NCBI RefSeq assembly: GCF_001457415.1 | Contig: NZ_LN881722.1 | Coordinates: 1-64,000, forward strand | Length of the DNA: 64,000 bases | Source: Gorillibacterium timonense | GTDB lineage: Bacteria; Bacillota; Bacilli; Paenibacillales; NBRC-103111 | Direction: 5' to 3' | Part shown: one piece after another, positions 27,486 to 37,950 of the stretch | Position numbering within the stretch: the first letter of the stretch is position 1 | How the letters are laid out: each line of letters opens with the position of its first letter | Made by a program: the position numbers and the translations under genes | The notes under the pieces: model-generated | The model's input: only the letters and a program-made list of their open reading frames with translations | What the model was told of the DNA's origin: nothing | The model's database searches: none

Positions 27486-28082
27486 TTACAGCAGGCTCTT
27501 GGCCGGTGATTCGATGACCTTGTCGATGATGCCGTAGGCGAGCGCCTCGTCGGCGGTCATGAAGTAGTCACGGTCCGTGTCCTTATCGATGCGTTCCAGC
27601 GGTTGGCCGGTACGGTCGGCCAAGATGCCGTTCAGCTTCTCGCGCAGCTTGATGATGCGCTTCGCGCGAATCTCGATGTCGCTTGCCTGGCCTTCGGCTC
27701 CGCCGAGTGGCTGGTGGATCATGACTTCGCTGTTCGGCAGGGCGTAACGCTTGCCTTTGGCTCCCGCCGTCAGAAGAAAGGCGCCCATGGAAGCCGCCAT
27801 GCCCACGCAGATGGTGGAGACATCGGGCTTGATGAACTGCATGGTGTCATAGATGGCCATGCCAGCGGTAATGGACCCGCCCGGGCTGTTGATGTAAATG
27901 CTGATATCCTTCTCCGAATCCTGAGCGCTCAGGAACAGGAGCTGAGCGATGATGGCGTTGGCCACCGCGTCGTTGATCTGGCTTCCCAGGAAGATGATGC
28001 GGTCCTTTAAGAGCCGGGAGTAAATGTCATACGCCCGTTCCCCGCGGGAGTCGGGTTCGACAACCATTGGAATAAAACTCAT
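27486..28082 (-). CDS. clpP: ATP-dependent Clp protease proteolytic subunit
   Basis: A 198-residue serine peptidase that forms the tetradecameric chamber working with ClpC/ClpX. Catalytic triad Ser98 (in GMAASMGAF), His123 (in VMIHQPLGG) and Asp172 (in DTDRDYFM). Length matches ClpP. The start is the ATG at 28082 ([10 protein letters not shown]), preceded by AGGAGGAAATCC; a start seven codons earlier would overlap that site. Regulated probably by CtsR through the box at 28174-28190. It converges on the HPr gene. Confidence 0.96.
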   Translation of the reverse strand: MSFIPMVVEPDSRGERAYDIYSRLLKDRIIFLGSQINDAVANAIIAQLLFLSAQDSEKDISIYINSPGGSITAGMAIYDTMQFIKPDVSTICVGMAASMGAFLLTAGAKGKRYALPNSEVMIHQPLGGAEGQASDIEIRAKRIIKLREKLNGILADRTGQPLERIDKDTDRDYFMTADEALAYGIIDKVIESPAKSLL

Positions 28083-28173
28083 GCGGATTTCCTCCTTTTG
28101 CACTCGGCCATAATTTGCTTTCTTGCACAGCCTTCGGTGAAACTATACCCATCTTACTCAAAAAAAGAACAAA

Positions 28174-28190
28174 AGTCAAAAAAGGTCAGA
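28174..28190 (-). promoter_or_regulatory. CtsR operator upstream of clpP
   Basis: AGTCAAA-AAA-GGTCAGA matches the CtsR heptad direct repeat (A/GGTCAAA-N3-GGTCAAA) at 13 of 14 defined positions. It lies ~92-108 bases upstream of the clpP start, next to a candidate promoter (minus-strand TTGTTC at 28167-28172 and TATAGT at 28142-28147, spacer 19). CtsR control of clpP is known in B. subtilis. Confidence 0.6.
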
Positions 28191-28204
28191 CATTTCTTTT
28201 GGAT

Positions 28205-28233
28205 AACAAAAAAACGCCCTTCTAAAGGACGTT
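28205..28233 (-). terminator. Terminator of tRNA-Arg
   Basis: On the minus strand AACGTCCTT and AAGGGCGTT form a 9-pair stem (one G-U) with a 3-base loop, followed by TTTTTTT. Confidence 0.75.
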
Positions 28234-28248
28234 CGATGATAAAGTAGA

Positions 28249-28323
28249 TGGCGCGCCCGCGAGGGATCGAACCTCGATCTCAGGCTCCGGAGGCCTACGT
28301 CATATCCATTGGACCACGGGCGC
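28249..28323 (-). tRNA. tRNA-Arg (anticodon CCG)
   Basis: A 75-nt tRNA on the minus strand. Acceptor GCGCCCG pairs with CGGGCGC, anticodon loop reads CTCCGGA (anticodon CCG), the T-loop is GGTTCGATCC, and CCA is encoded. Monocistronic, followed by its own terminator. Confidence 0.94.
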
Positions 28324-28527
28324 ATAAATGGCTGCTTTTCGAAGCCAGCAAGTAATATTATAGGCGAGCTAATGAGAAAAAGCAAGGAGAACTTTCTGCT
28401 CAGAGCGGATTGTTTCAAAAACGGCAAAATCGCGAGAGAAAGAGAGCGAAATGGAGCCTCTGTGGGATGTAATCGGTCCCGCCGGGACATTTCACAAAAA
28501 CTTAACCAAACTTCGAAACGGACAAAC

Positions 28528-28556
28528 TTGCACCCCGTTCCATAATCCGCTAAAAT
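28528..28556 (+). promoter_or_regulatory. Sigma-A promoter of the cggR-gap operon
   Basis: TTGCAC (28528-28533), 17-base spacer, TAAAAT (28551-28556). Transcription would begin near 28563, just upstream of the CggR operator, the same arrangement as in B. subtilis. Confidence 0.65.
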
Positions 28557-28586
28557 GGTATCTGGGACAAAGAAATATTCGTATCG

Positions 28587-28622
28587 TGGGACAAAAAATG
28601 CTTATGCGGGACGTTGGGTGTC
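28587..28622 (+). promoter_or_regulatory. CggR operator (tandem direct repeat)
   Basis: The sequence reads TGGGAC-N6-TGCT-N4-CGGGAC-N6-TGTC, which fits the B. subtilis CggR operator architecture CGGGAC-N6-TGTC-N4-CGGGAC-N6-TGTC with few mismatches. A further GGGAC copy is at 28564. It lies between the promoter and the cggR start, so bound CggR would block transcription of the whole operon until fructose-1,6-bisphosphate releases it. Confidence 0.75.
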
Positions 28623-28640
28623 CAAGGCGGGAGTGATAAC

Positions 28641-29663
28641 ATGAGAGCGGTCCTGGAGATGCAGAAACAGCTCGTCCCCGATGTGCTGGACATCGTCAAG
28701 AAGCGCTACACCATCCTCCATTACGTCTTGATCTACCGATTGGTTGGACGCCGGACGCTAGCGGCTGCGCTAAACATGACCGAACGGGTCCTGCGTGCGG
28801 AAGTGGATTTTCTTAAGGAGCAAGGCTTGCTGGAGGTGGAATCCTTCGGCATGCGCGTCACTCCATCCGGCAAGCGGCTGCTTGACGAGATGGAGCCGAT
28901 GATCAAGGAGCTTTTCGGCTACAGCCGGATGGAAGAAGCCTTGAAGGAGAAATTCTCGCTGCGTGACGCCATCGTCGTTCCCGGTGATTCGGATGAGTCC
29001 GATTACACCAAGAAGGAGATGGGGCGCGCTGCGGCGGCGGCTCTGCGCAAAGCGGTGACCGAGGAAACCGTCATTGCGGTGACCGGCGGCTCGACCCTTG
29101 CGGAGGTTGCGGCCCAACTGACACCGAGTTCAGCCCTCAAAGGGAGCCTGTTCGTACCGGCCCGAGGAGGGATTGGTGAAAGTGTTGAATTCCAGGCGAA
29201 TACGCTGGCTTCCGTCATGGCCAAGAAGACGGGCGGACAATACCGCCTGCTGCATGTGCCTGATCATTTGGGAGAAGAAGCCTACCATTCGCTGATTCAA
29301 GAGCCGAACATTCGGGAAATGATTCAAGTGATGAAGAGCGCCCGTATTCTGCTTCACGGAATCGGAGAAGCTACCGTTATGGCCAAGAGGCGGAAGGTTG
29401 AGCAAGCGACCTTGGCGGAGCTGGAAAGATCGGGAGCGCGCGGAGAAGCCTTCGGGTATTACTTCGACCGTACCGGCCAGGTTGTCTATCGGATGCCGAC
29501 TCTCGGCCTCAAGATGGAGGATCTGAAGCAGGTGGATACCTTGATCGCCGTCGCTGGCGGCGGCAGCAAGGGCGGCTGTATCGCGGCTGTTCTGCGGCAC
29601 GGGCTTGAGCATATTCTCGTAACCGACGAAGCGGCGGCCCGCTATATTTTACAGGAAGCTTGA
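28641..29663 (+). CDS. cggR: Central glycolytic genes regulator
   Basis: A 340-residue SorC/DeoR-family repressor, exactly the length of B. subtilis CggR. N-terminal HTH: GRRTLAAALNMTERVLRAEVDFLKEQGLLEV (~35-65). The C-terminal sugar-phosphate-binding domain has VTGGSTLAEVAAQL (~145), FVPARGGIGESVEFQAN (~170) and the KGGCIAAVLRHG segment near the end. ATG 28641 follows AAGGCGGGAG; upstream codons would run through the operator. First gene of the glycolytic operon and autoregulated by the operator just upstream. Confidence 0.92.
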   Translation: MRAVLEMQKQLVPDVLDIVKKRYTILHYVLIYRLVGRRTLAAALNMTERVLRAEVDFLKEQGLLEVESFGMRVTPSGKRLLDEMEPMIKELFGYSRMEEALKEKFSLRDAIVVPGDSDESDYTKKEMGRAAAAALRKAVTEETVIAVTGGSTLAEVAAQLTPSSALKGSLFVPARGGIGESVEFQANTLASVMAKKTGGQYRLLHVPDHLGEEAYHSLIQEPNIREMIQVMKSARILLHGIGEATVMAKRRKVEQATLAELERSGARGEAFGYYFDRTGQVVYRMPTLGLKMEDLKQVDTLIAVAGGGSKGGCIAAVLRHGLEHILVTDEAAARYILQEA

Positions 29664-29800
29664 GGCTTGGAAGGAATTGCGCATTGTTTGGCGAATACGT
29701 ATAGGTTGGCCGGACGCGCAGCACGCAATCGGTTTTCTTGACGGCATCGCCGTCTTGAGATATAGGTACCATCATTTTTATCCACATAGGAGGAGTTACC

Positions 29801-30808
29801 ATGACAGTAAAAGTAGGGATTAACGGGTTTGGCCGTATCGGACGTCTGGCATTCCGTCGTATTCAAAACGTAGAAGGAATCGAAGTTGTAGCCATCAACG
29901 ACCTGACCGATGCAAAAATGCTGGCTCACCTGCTCAAATACGATACGACTCAAGGATCTTTCAACGGCGACGTTGAAGTTCATGACGGTTTCTTCAAAGT
30001 GAACGGCAAAGAAGTTAAGGTTCTGGCTAACCCGAAACCCGAAGAACTGCCTTGGGGAGAACTCGGTGTCGACATCGTTCTCGAGTGCACCGGCTTCTTC
30101 GTAACGAAGGAAAAAGCTGAACTTCACCTGAAGGGCGGCGCCAAGAAGGTTGTCATCTCCGCTCCGGCTACCGGCGAAATGAAGACCGTTGTTTACAACG
30201 TCAACCATGATATCCTTGACGGAAGCGAAACGGTTATCTCCGGCGCATCCTGCACCACGAACTGCCTCGCTCCGATGGCGAAAGTCCTGAACGACAAGTT
30301 CGGCATCGTAGAAGGCCTGATGACGACGATCCACGCCTACACCGGCGACCAAAATACCCTCGACGCTCCGCACCGCAAAGGCGACTTCCGCCGCGCTCGC
30401 GCTGCTGCTGAGAACATCGTTCCGAACACCACCGGTGCTGCCAAAGCCATCGGCCTCGTCATTCCGGACCTGAAGGGCAAACTCGACGGAGCCGCTCAAC
30501 GCGTTCCGGTTGCTACCGGCTCTTTGACGGAACTCGTTACCGTTCTTAACGCATCGGTCACCGCTGATGAAATCAACGCAGCGATGAAAGAAGCCGCTAA
30601 CGAATCCTACGGCTACACCGAAGACGAAATCGTATCCTCGGACATCAAGGGCTGCACCTATGGCTCCCTGTTCGACGCTACGCAAACCAAGGTTCTGACG
30701 GTTGGCGACAAGCAACTCGTGAAGACCGTTTCCTGGTACGACAACGAAATGTCTTACACCGCTCAACTGATCCGTACCTTGGAATACTTCGCTAAGCTGG
30801 CGAAATAA
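29801..30808 (+). CDS. gap: Glyceraldehyde-3-phosphate dehydrogenase (glycolytic, NAD-dependent)
   Basis: A 335-residue enzyme making 1,3-bisphosphoglycerate. NAD-binding [10 protein letters not shown] (6-15) with Asp34 in AINDLTD favouring NAD, catalytic Cys151 in [11 protein letters not shown], and the partner His in [12 protein letters not shown] (~178). AGGAGGAGTTACC is an ideal ribosome site. Codon use is highly biased (gaa, aac, gct), as for a very highly expressed gene. Its place behind cggR identifies it as the GapA type and not the gluconeogenic GapB. Confidence 0.97.
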   Translation: MTVKVGINGFGRIGRLAFRRIQNVEGIEVVAINDLTDAKMLAHLLKYDTTQGSFNGDVEVHDGFFKVNGKEVKVLANPKPEELPWGELGVDIVLECTGFFVTKEKAELHLKGGAKKVVISAPATGEMKTVVYNVNHDILDGSETVISGASCTTNCLAPMAKVLNDKFGIVEGLMTTIHAYTGDQNTLDAPHRKGDFRRARAAAENIVPNTTGAAKAIGLVIPDLKGKLDGAAQRVPVATGSLTELVTVLNASVTADEINAAMKEAANESYGYTEDEIVSSDIKGCTYGSLFDATQTKVLTVGDKQLVKTVSWYDNEMSYTAQLIRTLEYFAKLAK

Positions 30809-30840
30809 GGTTGGCGCAAGCCCCTTTAAGCAAAAGAGAG

Positions 30841-30872
30841 AGAGCGGAAACCGGCTATAACGTTTCCGCTCT
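30841..30872 (+). other. Hairpin between gap and pgk
   Basis: AGAGCGGAAAC and GTTTCCGCTCT are perfect 11-base complements. The T-rich run after it is broken (TCTAACTGCTTTTT), so it is more likely an attenuator or RNA-processing/stability element than a full terminator inside the operon. Confidence 0.55.
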
Positions 30873-30914
30873 TCTAACTGCTTTTTGACCATTATAGACC
30901 GGGGAGGAACCCTC

Positions 30915-32093
30915 ATGAAGAAGAGTGTTCGCGACATCGATGTAGCTGGCAAACGCGTGTTTGTCCGCGTCGACTTCAACGTTCCGCTGGAAAACGGCAA
31001 GATCACCGACGATACCCGTATCGTTGAAACGCTGCCGACCGTGAAATACCTGATCGAAAAAGGCGCCAAAGTCATTCTGGCGAGCCACCTGGGTCGTCCG
31101 AAAGGCGAAGTGAACGAATCCATGCGCCTGACTCCGGCAGCTGTTCGTCTGTCCGAGCTGCTCGGCAAGCCGGTTCTGAAAGCCGACGAATCCGTAGGCG
31201 ATGCTGTTAAGGCTCAAATCGCCGACATGAAAGACGGCGACGTTCTCGTGCTTGAAAACGTCCGCTTCCACAAGGGCGAAGAGAAGAACGATCCCGAGCT
31301 CGCCAAGCAATTCGCTGAGCTGGCCGATATCTTCGTAAACGACGCTTTCGGCGCCGCTCACCGCGCTCACTCCTCCACGGAAGGTATCGCGCACTACCTG
31401 CCGGCCGTATCGGGTCTGCTCATGGAGAAGGAGCTTGACGTTCTTGGCAAAGCTTTGAGCAATCCGGAACGTCCCTTCACCGCTATCATCGGCGGAGCCA
31501 AGGTCAAGGACAAGATCGACGTCATCGACAACCTGATCAAGCTGGCTGACAACATCATCATCGGCGGCGGCCTGCTGTTCACTTTCCTGAAGGCAAAGGG
31601 CTATGAAGTCGGTAACTCCATCGTTGACGAAGAGAAGATTGACGTCGCCCTCGGCTTCATCAAGAAGGCTGAAGAAAAAGGCGTTAAGCTTCTGCTGCCG
31701 GTTGACATCGTGGCTGCCGACGCATTCAGCAACGACGCCAACGTGAAGACCGTTGCGGCCAACGAAATTCCTGCTGGCTGGATGGGACTCGACATCGGAC
31801 CGGAAACGACCAAGGCCTATGCCGAAGTCATCAAGAATTCCAAACTCGTCGTCTGGAACGGACCGATGGGTGTGTTCGAAATGGATAAATTCGCAGCCGG
31901 TACCCTCGGCGTATGCCAAGCTTGCGCTGACACGGAAGGCTACACCGTTATTGGTGGCGGCGACTCCGCTGCAGCGGTTGAGAAATTCAACATGAAAGAC
32001 AAGATGGACCACATCTCCACGGGCGGCGGCGCTTCCCTGGAATTCATGGAAGGCAAGGCTCTTCCGGGTGTTGTGGCTCTGCAAGACAAATAA
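30915..32093 (+). CDS. pgk: Phosphoglycerate kinase
   Basis: A 392-residue kinase making ATP and 3-phosphoglycerate. Substrate segments [12 protein letters not shown] (~14) and [10 protein letters not shown] (~58), and nucleotide segments including [11 protein letters not shown] (~195), the WNGPMGVFE motif (~315) and the C-terminal [12 protein letters not shown] and [13 protein letters not shown] 30915 follows GGGGAGGAACC; the open frame extends 30 bases upstream without a site. Strong codon bias as in gap. Confidence 0.97.
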   Translation: MKKSVRDIDVAGKRVFVRVDFNVPLENGKITDDTRIVETLPTVKYLIEKGAKVILASHLGRPKGEVNESMRLTPAAVRLSELLGKPVLKADESVGDAVKAQIADMKDGDVLVLENVRFHKGEEKNDPELAKQFAELADIFVNDAFGAAHRAHSSTEGIAHYLPAVSGLLMEKELDVLGKALSNPERPFTAIIGGAKVKDKIDVIDNLIKLADNIIIGGGLLFTFLKAKGYEVGNSIVDEEKIDVALGFIKKAEEKGVKLLLPVDIVAADAFSNDANVKTVAANEIPAGWMGLDIGPETTKAYAEVIKNSKLVVWNGPMGVFEMDKFAAGTLGVCQACADTEGYTVIGGGDSAAAVEKFNMKDKMDHISTGGGASLEFMEGKALPGVVALQDK

Positions 32094-32166
32094 GTTTCCG
32101 CCTCCCGGCAGCCGCCGGGAAGGTGGTCGTTCGTAACGGACGGGACGACATGGGCGGATGAGGCTC

Positions 32167-32274
32167 GGGAACAGGGTGGAGAAGCGCTAGCGTTCGCCTT
32201 TGGATTTTGGAAGCCGACATCGAAGAGATTGAATCGAGGGCTTCCAAAACCAACAGCGATCGGAGCCCTGTTCC
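32167..32274. repeat. Nested inverted-repeat element between pgk and tpiA
   Basis: The 278-base pgk-tpiA gap contains a two-level palindrome. Outer arms GGAACAGGG (32168-32176) and CCCTGTTCC (32266-32274); inner arms TTTTGGAAGCC (32205-32215) and GGCTTCCAAAA (32239-32249), both perfect. In RNA it would form a long bulged stem. A separate CCCGGC/GCCGGG stem is at ~32104-32120. It may be a dispersed palindromic repeat or a structured leader for tpiA. It does not match a riboswitch I know. Confidence 0.55.
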
Positions 32275-32371
32275 ACGAAGTCGAAGGAGCCCGGGCTCGT
32301 ACCCGATCCGTTGTTTACAGACAGCAGCACAAGAGCGGTCCAAACGGGCCGCCGCAAAGGAGGGAATCACG

Positions 32372-33124
32372 GTGAGAAAACCGATCATTGCCGGCAACTG
32401 GAAAATGTTTAAAACGGTCAAAGAAGCGCTCGCCTTCGCGGAAGAAGCGAAAGGCAAAGCGGAAGTGGAAGGCGTGGAGAGCGTCGTATGCGCGCCCTAC
32501 ACCAACCTGCCCGCTCTGGTGGAAGCTTTCAAGGGAACGGCGATCAAGGTTGGCGCACAAAACCTGCACTGGGCCGATAACGGCGCCTACACCGGCGAAA
32601 TCAGCGGCGAAATGCTGAAGGAGCTGGGCGTAGACTACGTCATCATCGGACACTCCGAGCGCCGGGAATACTTCGCCGAAACCGACGAGACCGTAAACAA
32701 GAAGATGAAGGCAGCTTTCAAATACGACCTGACCCCGATCGTCTGCGTCGGCGAGAAGCTGGAAGAGCGGGAAGCGGGCCGCACTAAGGACGTCTGCAAG
32801 GTGCAAACCGAAGCGGCGTTCGCAGGCCTCGACAAAGAGCTTGCCGCCAAAACGGTCATCGCCTACGAACCGATCTGGGCGATCGGAACCGGCAAGTCCT
32901 CGACCTCCGAGGATGCGAACGAAGTCATCTCGTACATCCGCGAGTTGATTGCAGGCTTGTACGGTACCGAGACGGCGGAAGCCATCCGCATCCAATACGG
33001 CGGCAGCGTGAAACCCGCCAACGTGAAGGAATACATGGGCATGTCCGACATCGACGGCGCTCTCGTAGGCGGTGCCAGCCTGGAGCCGGCTTCCTATATT
33101 CAGCTTGTTGAGGGGGCACGTTAA
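32372..33124 (+). CDS. tpiA: Triosephosphate isomerase
   Basis: A 250-residue barrel interconverting DHAP and GAP. Lys11 in AGNWKMF, His94 in IIGHSERRE, Glu166 in [11 protein letters not shown], and the C-terminal phosphate loop YGGSVKPAN and GALVGGASL. The GTG start at 32372 follows AAAGGAGGGAATCAC. Two bases separate its stop from the gpmI start, so they are translated together. Confidence 0.97.
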   Translation: MRKPIIAGNWKMFKTVKEALAFAEEAKGKAEVEGVESVVCAPYTNLPALVEAFKGTAIKVGAQNLHWADNGAYTGEISGEMLKELGVDYVIIGHSERREYFAETDETVNKKMKAAFKYDLTPIVCVGEKLEEREAGRTKDVCKVQTEAAFAGLDKELAAKTVIAYEPIWAIGTGKSSTSEDANEVISYIRELIAGLYGTETAEAIRIQYGGSVKPANVKEYMGMSDIDGALVGGASLEPASYIQLVEGAR

Positions 33125-33126
33125 TC

Positions 33127-34671
33127 ATGACGAGACCCAAACCAGCAGCGCTGATTATCCTCGACGGCTTCGGTCTGCGGACCGAAGCGCAGGGCAACGC
33201 GGTCGCGGCAGCCAAGAAGCCGGTTTTTGATCGGCTGTGGACTGAATACCCGCATACGCAGCTCGGAGCAAGCGGCGAGTCCGTCGGTCTTCCCGACGGT
33301 CAAATGGGCAACTCCGAAGTAGGACACCTGAACATCGGCTCCGGCCGGATCATCTATCAGGACCTGACTCGGGTAACGAAGTCCATTCGCGACGGCGAAT
33401 TCTTCGAGAACGAATACTTGGCTGGCGCAGTTCGCCGCGCCAAAGCGAACGGCAAGAAGCTGCATCTGTTCGGCCTTCTCTCCGACGGCGGCGTACACAG
33501 CCACATCGACCACGTGTTTGCCCTCCTCGAGCTGGCAAAACGCGAAGGGTTAAACGAAGTGTACGTTCATGCCTTCATGGACGGCCGCGACGTAGCCCCG
33601 AGCTCCGGCCGGGACTTCATCGAAGAGCTGGAAGCCAAGATCAAGGAGATCGGCGTCGGCAAAATCGCGACGGTCATCGGACGCTACTACGCGATGGACC
33701 GCGACAAACGCTGGGAACGTGTAGAGAAAGCGTACCGTGCGATTGTTTACGGAGAAGGGCTGCAGTATAACAGCGCCGATGAGGCAGTTGAGAAGTCGTA
33801 CGAAAACTCCGTATTCGACGAGTTCATCCTTCCTTCGGTCATCACCGATGCTGAAGGGCACACGAACGGAACGGTTGATAATGGCGACTCCATCATCTTC
33901 TTCAACTTCCGTCCGGACCGCGCAATTCAGCTGTCTCAAGCCTTTACCGTGGATGACTTCGCCGGCTTTGACCGCGGACCGAAGCACCCGCACGATCTGG
34001 CGTTCGTCTGCATGACGACGTACAGCGAGACGGTGAATGGCGACGTTGCCTTCCCACCGAAAGTGATTGAAGACACGCTTGGCTCCGTTCTTTCCAAGAA
34101 TGGACTGAAGCAGCTCCGTACGGCGGAAACCGAAAAGTATCCGCACGTGACATTCTTCTTCAATGGCGGTAAGGAAGTGCAGTATGAAGGCGAAACCCGC
34201 GTCCTCATCAACTCGCCGAAGGTCGCTACCTATGACCTGCAGCCGGAGATGAGCGCGTACGAGCTGACGGAATCCACGCTGAAGGAGATCGCGGAAGACA
34301 AGCACGACGTGATCATCCTTAACTTTGCGAACCCCGACATGGTCGGTCACTCCGGTCTCATGGAGCCGACGATCAAGGCGGTCGAAACCGTTGACGAATG
34401 CCTCGGCAAGCTTGTCGAAGCGATCACCGCCAAGGGCGGCGTGGTCTTGATCACCGCCGACCACGGCAACGCCGATATCGTGCGCGATACGGAAGACAAA
34501 CCGTTCACCGCTCACACGACGCAGCCGGTTCCGTTCATCTTGACGGACAAGAACGTCGAGCTTCGTGAAGGCGGCATTCTGGCTGACCTGGCTCCGACCC
34601 TTCTGCAATTGATCGGTGTCGAACAGCCTGCTGCCATGACCGGACATACGCTGATCAGCGGACGCAAGTAA
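33127..34671 (+). CDS. gpmI: 2,3-bisphosphoglycerate-independent phosphoglycerate mutase
   Basis: A 514-residue Mn-dependent mutase of the alkaline phosphatase superfamily. The phospho-acceptor Ser63 is in [20 protein letters not shown] at the start and [11 protein letters not shown] near the C-terminus provide metal ligands; FMDGRDVAP (~152) belongs to the substrate domain. Length is typical. Couples tpiA and eno in the operon. Confidence 0.97.
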   Translation: MTRPKPAALIILDGFGLRTEAQGNAVAAAKKPVFDRLWTEYPHTQLGASGESVGLPDGQMGNSEVGHLNIGSGRIIYQDLTRVTKSIRDGEFFENEYLAGAVRRAKANGKKLHLFGLLSDGGVHSHIDHVFALLELAKREGLNEVYVHAFMDGRDVAPSSGRDFIEELEAKIKEIGVGKIATVIGRYYAMDRDKRWERVEKAYRAIVYGEGLQYNSADEAVEKSYENSVFDEFILPSVITDAEGHTNGTVDNGDSIIFFNFRPDRAIQLSQAFTVDDFAGFDRGPKHPHDLAFVCMTTYSETVNGDVAFPPKVIEDTLGSVLSKNGLKQLRTAETEKYPHVTFFFNGGKEVQYEGETRVLINSPKVATYDLQPEMSAYELTESTLKEIAEDKHDVIILNFANPDMVGHSGLMEPTIKAVETVDECLGKLVEAITAKGGVVLITADHGNADIVRDTEDKPFTAHTTQPVPFILTDKNVELREGGILADLAPTLLQLIGVEQPAAMTGHTLISGRK

Positions 34672-34834
34672 GCTGGAATGAACCTATTCCGTGGGAGGGC
34701 GATGGAACGGAATCCGCTTAGCGGCCCGTTCTCCTCGGCCTTCCATTGAAAGAATGCGTGTCCTGCCCCCGCAGGGCAAGCAGCGGGCGATCTGTCCCGC
34801 AAATAAATCAGCTTTTCCCAAACTAAACCTATAA

Positions 34835-36139
<1,305 letters not shown>

Positions 36140-36154
36140 GCCTTACGGATATAC

Positions 36155-36222
36155 AGCCCCGGCAGCGGGCGAGCCAGACGGATCTTTCCGGTTCGATGGA
36201 CCGCCCCTGTCGGGGCTTTTTT
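36155..36222 (+). terminator. Terminator of the glycolytic operon
   Basis: AGCCCCGGCAGCGGGCG and CGCCCCTGTCGGGGCT form a long stem with a large loop (which has its own CCGG pairing), followed by TTTTTT. Confidence 0.8.
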
Positions 36223-36330
36223 GCGTTCACTAGGTCTCTTCCGCTTGATTTTGGAGAGCTTTACCCGATAAGATGAAAACAAATCGTGTAAGTTTCGTAA
36301 GAGATAGGGGTAAGCGATAACTAAGGGGGG

Positions 36331-37065
36331 ATGGCTGTGGGAAAATGGATGCGCGCGGTGCTTGTGCTGATCGGATGCGCCTTTCTAACCCGGTTCTTGC
36401 CGACTTCGTTCTTCCGCAACGTCGATACGATGGTGCATGAATTCGGCCACGCACTTATGGTCTTAGTGATGTCAGGCAAGGTGATGACGATCAGCTTGTA
36501 CGCGGACCACAGCGGGGTTACGCAGTCGTACCTTTCCTCGCGGTCCTCTTTCATTCCGGTGTCGCTGGCGGGGTATATGACGGCGTCACTGTTCGCCTGG
36601 CTCCTCTTCGCCTTGTACGCTCGGAGGCGTTATTCGTTTGGACTCTGGATCGTAACGGGCATTGCCGCCGTCTCGCTTGCCCTCTTCGTCCGCAACAGCT
36701 TCGGGATGTCCTGGCTCGCAGGGCTGCTCGTGTTGAACCTGCTGGTGCTTTTTCTTCCGTATGAGGGGTTACGCAAATATTATTTCTTGTTTGTAGCCTT
36801 CCTGTCGCTGGAGGAGTCGGTGATGGGCCCGCTCACGCTCGTTCTCCTGGCTTTCCGAAACGGTTCAGGTGCGGGAGATGCCGGCATTCTCGCCCGTATT
36901 ACACCGCTGCCTGGCTTCGTCTGGTCGCTTTTGTTTTTCCTCTTTGCCCTCTGGTGCGCGAAGCAGGCCATCGATTCCTTTAGCGGGAGGGACCGTCACA
37001 ACCGGAAGTCGAGCCGCTCGACTGGCGCCCCTGCTTATGATCCAGTCCCTTCCACAAAGAGATGA
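36331..37065 (+). CDS. M50-family peptidase-like membrane protein
   Basis: A 244-residue membrane protein. The zinc motif HEFGH lies at residues ~36-40 just after the first hydrophobic segment, in the context TMVHEFGHALMVLVMSG, typical of M50 (site-2-protease/SpoIVFB-like) proteins. Several further hydrophobic helices (~70-205) and a basic C-terminal tail follow. Expected to be an intramembrane metalloprotease or a non-proteolytic relative; no clear second Asp motif (LDG-type) is obvious, so activity is uncertain. GTG/ATG choice: ATG 36331 after AAGGGGGG. Confidence 0.72.
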   Translation: MAVGKWMRAVLVLIGCAFLTRFLPTSFFRNVDTMVHEFGHALMVLVMSGKVMTISLYADHSGVTQSYLSSRSSFIPVSLAGYMTASLFAWLLFALYARRRYSFGLWIVTGIAAVSLALFVRNSFGMSWLAGLLVLNLLVLFLPYEGLRKYYFLFVAFLSLEESVMGPLTLVLLAFRNGSGAGDAGILARITPLPGFVWSLLFFLFALWCAKQAIDSFSGRDRHNRKSSRSTGAPAYDPVPSTKR

Positions 37066-37449
37066 TGGAAGCATTTCGCTAGACCAATATGACTCCCTTG
37101 AGTGTCGAGTGGGGGAGTGAGGAACACCTCGGTCCTCTTACCTACCGTTCATACAGTATCCGCTTGCATAGGCATTAAAAGGGAACAACGATCCAAGTAA
37201 CAAGAACGCAGACGTTCAGCTCTTTCGCTTCCAGTAGGAAGTCGGGAGGGCTTTGTTTGTGTTGTGAGACATTGAGGTACGACTTGTTGTGGTGAGGGTG
37301 ACTTGTTGTCGTCTAAAGTAGGTGTAGCATTTAGCTTTTTGGGATTGGCTAAGCAAAATAGAACTTGAAATTCGATCAAAACGGTTATATTATGGATATT
37401 ACAAATCCATTATGGATAATAAACATCTAAAATATGAGGAGGGGATCAC
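37066..37449 (+). other. Intergenic region before the Rrf2 gene
   Basis: No gene seen. The right end holds the operator-like repeats described separately; the sequence becomes AT-rich after ~37320. Confidence 0.5.
37392..37419. promoter_or_regulatory. Candidate Rrf2 operator
   Basis: ATGGAT-N7-ATCCAT is a perfect inverted repeat (37392-37410), followed at once by another TATGGATAA. It lies ~40 bases upstream of the Rrf2 start, a common place for an autoregulatory site. Confidence 0.45.
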
Positions 37450-37950
37450 TTGAAACTAACCGCCAGTCTTGAGCAGGCCGCAGCTGTCGTCATTTTGTTG
37501 GCCACGCAGGATTTGAAATCTCCACTGGCTTCCGATGAAATCAGCAGAATTCTCGAGGTTTCTCCCTCGTACTTGAAGAAGCTGATCCGAAAGCTGGTCG
37601 TCAGCGGCATTGTAAACTCCGTGCCTGGAACGAAGGGTGGAATTACGTTAGCGAAATCGCCGGAACAATTAACGGTATTGGACATCCTGGAGGCAATTGA
37701 AGGACCCATCGATATCTATCAGGATAGCGGCCTTATTCAACATGCATTCAAAGATGGACGGTACGCGGAGCAGGGAATTGTAGCGATCAAATCTATGTTT
37801 GAGGGTGCCAACAGGCTCATTATCGAGTACTTTTCATCCATCACCGCTGCCGATCTGCTTAATAAGGCGACCAATCATGCCGCTCTTCCCGCAATAGACT
37901 GGAATACAATGACGCTTGCCCAATTTTTGAAAAAAGAGATGAATATCTGA
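37450..37950 (+). CDS. Rrf2 family transcriptional regulator
   Basis: A 166-residue regulator with an N-terminal winged HTH: LASDEISRILEVSPSYLKKLIRKLVVSGIVNSVPGTKGGITLAKSPEQLTVLDILEAIEG, the Rrf2 layout. It has no cysteine at all, so it cannot hold the Fe-S cluster found in IscR/NsrR types and probably senses something else, like the YwnA/CymR group. TTG start at 37450, with GAGGAGGGG just upstream. The stop overlaps the next ATG (TGATG), so it is coupled to the YhgE/Pip gene and probably controls it. Confidence 0.85.
   Translation: MKLTASLEQAAAVVILLATQDLKSPLASDEISRILEVSPSYLKKLIRKLVVSGIVNSVPGTKGGITLAKSPEQLTVLDILEAIEGPIDIYQDSGLIQHAFKDGRYAEQGIVAIKSMFEGANRLIIEYFSSITAADLLNKATNHAALPAIDWNTMTLAQFLKKEMNI

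Noticed and set aside
32168..32200. T-box riboswitch before tpiA (ACAGGGTGGAG looks like the AGGGTGG motif)
   Set aside because: The rest of the T-box sequence and the specifier domain are missing and the gene is not amino-acid related.
32207..32371. N-terminal extension of triosephosphate isomerase
   Set aside because: It would encode the palindromic element; TpiA homology and a strong ribosome site place the start at GTG 32372.
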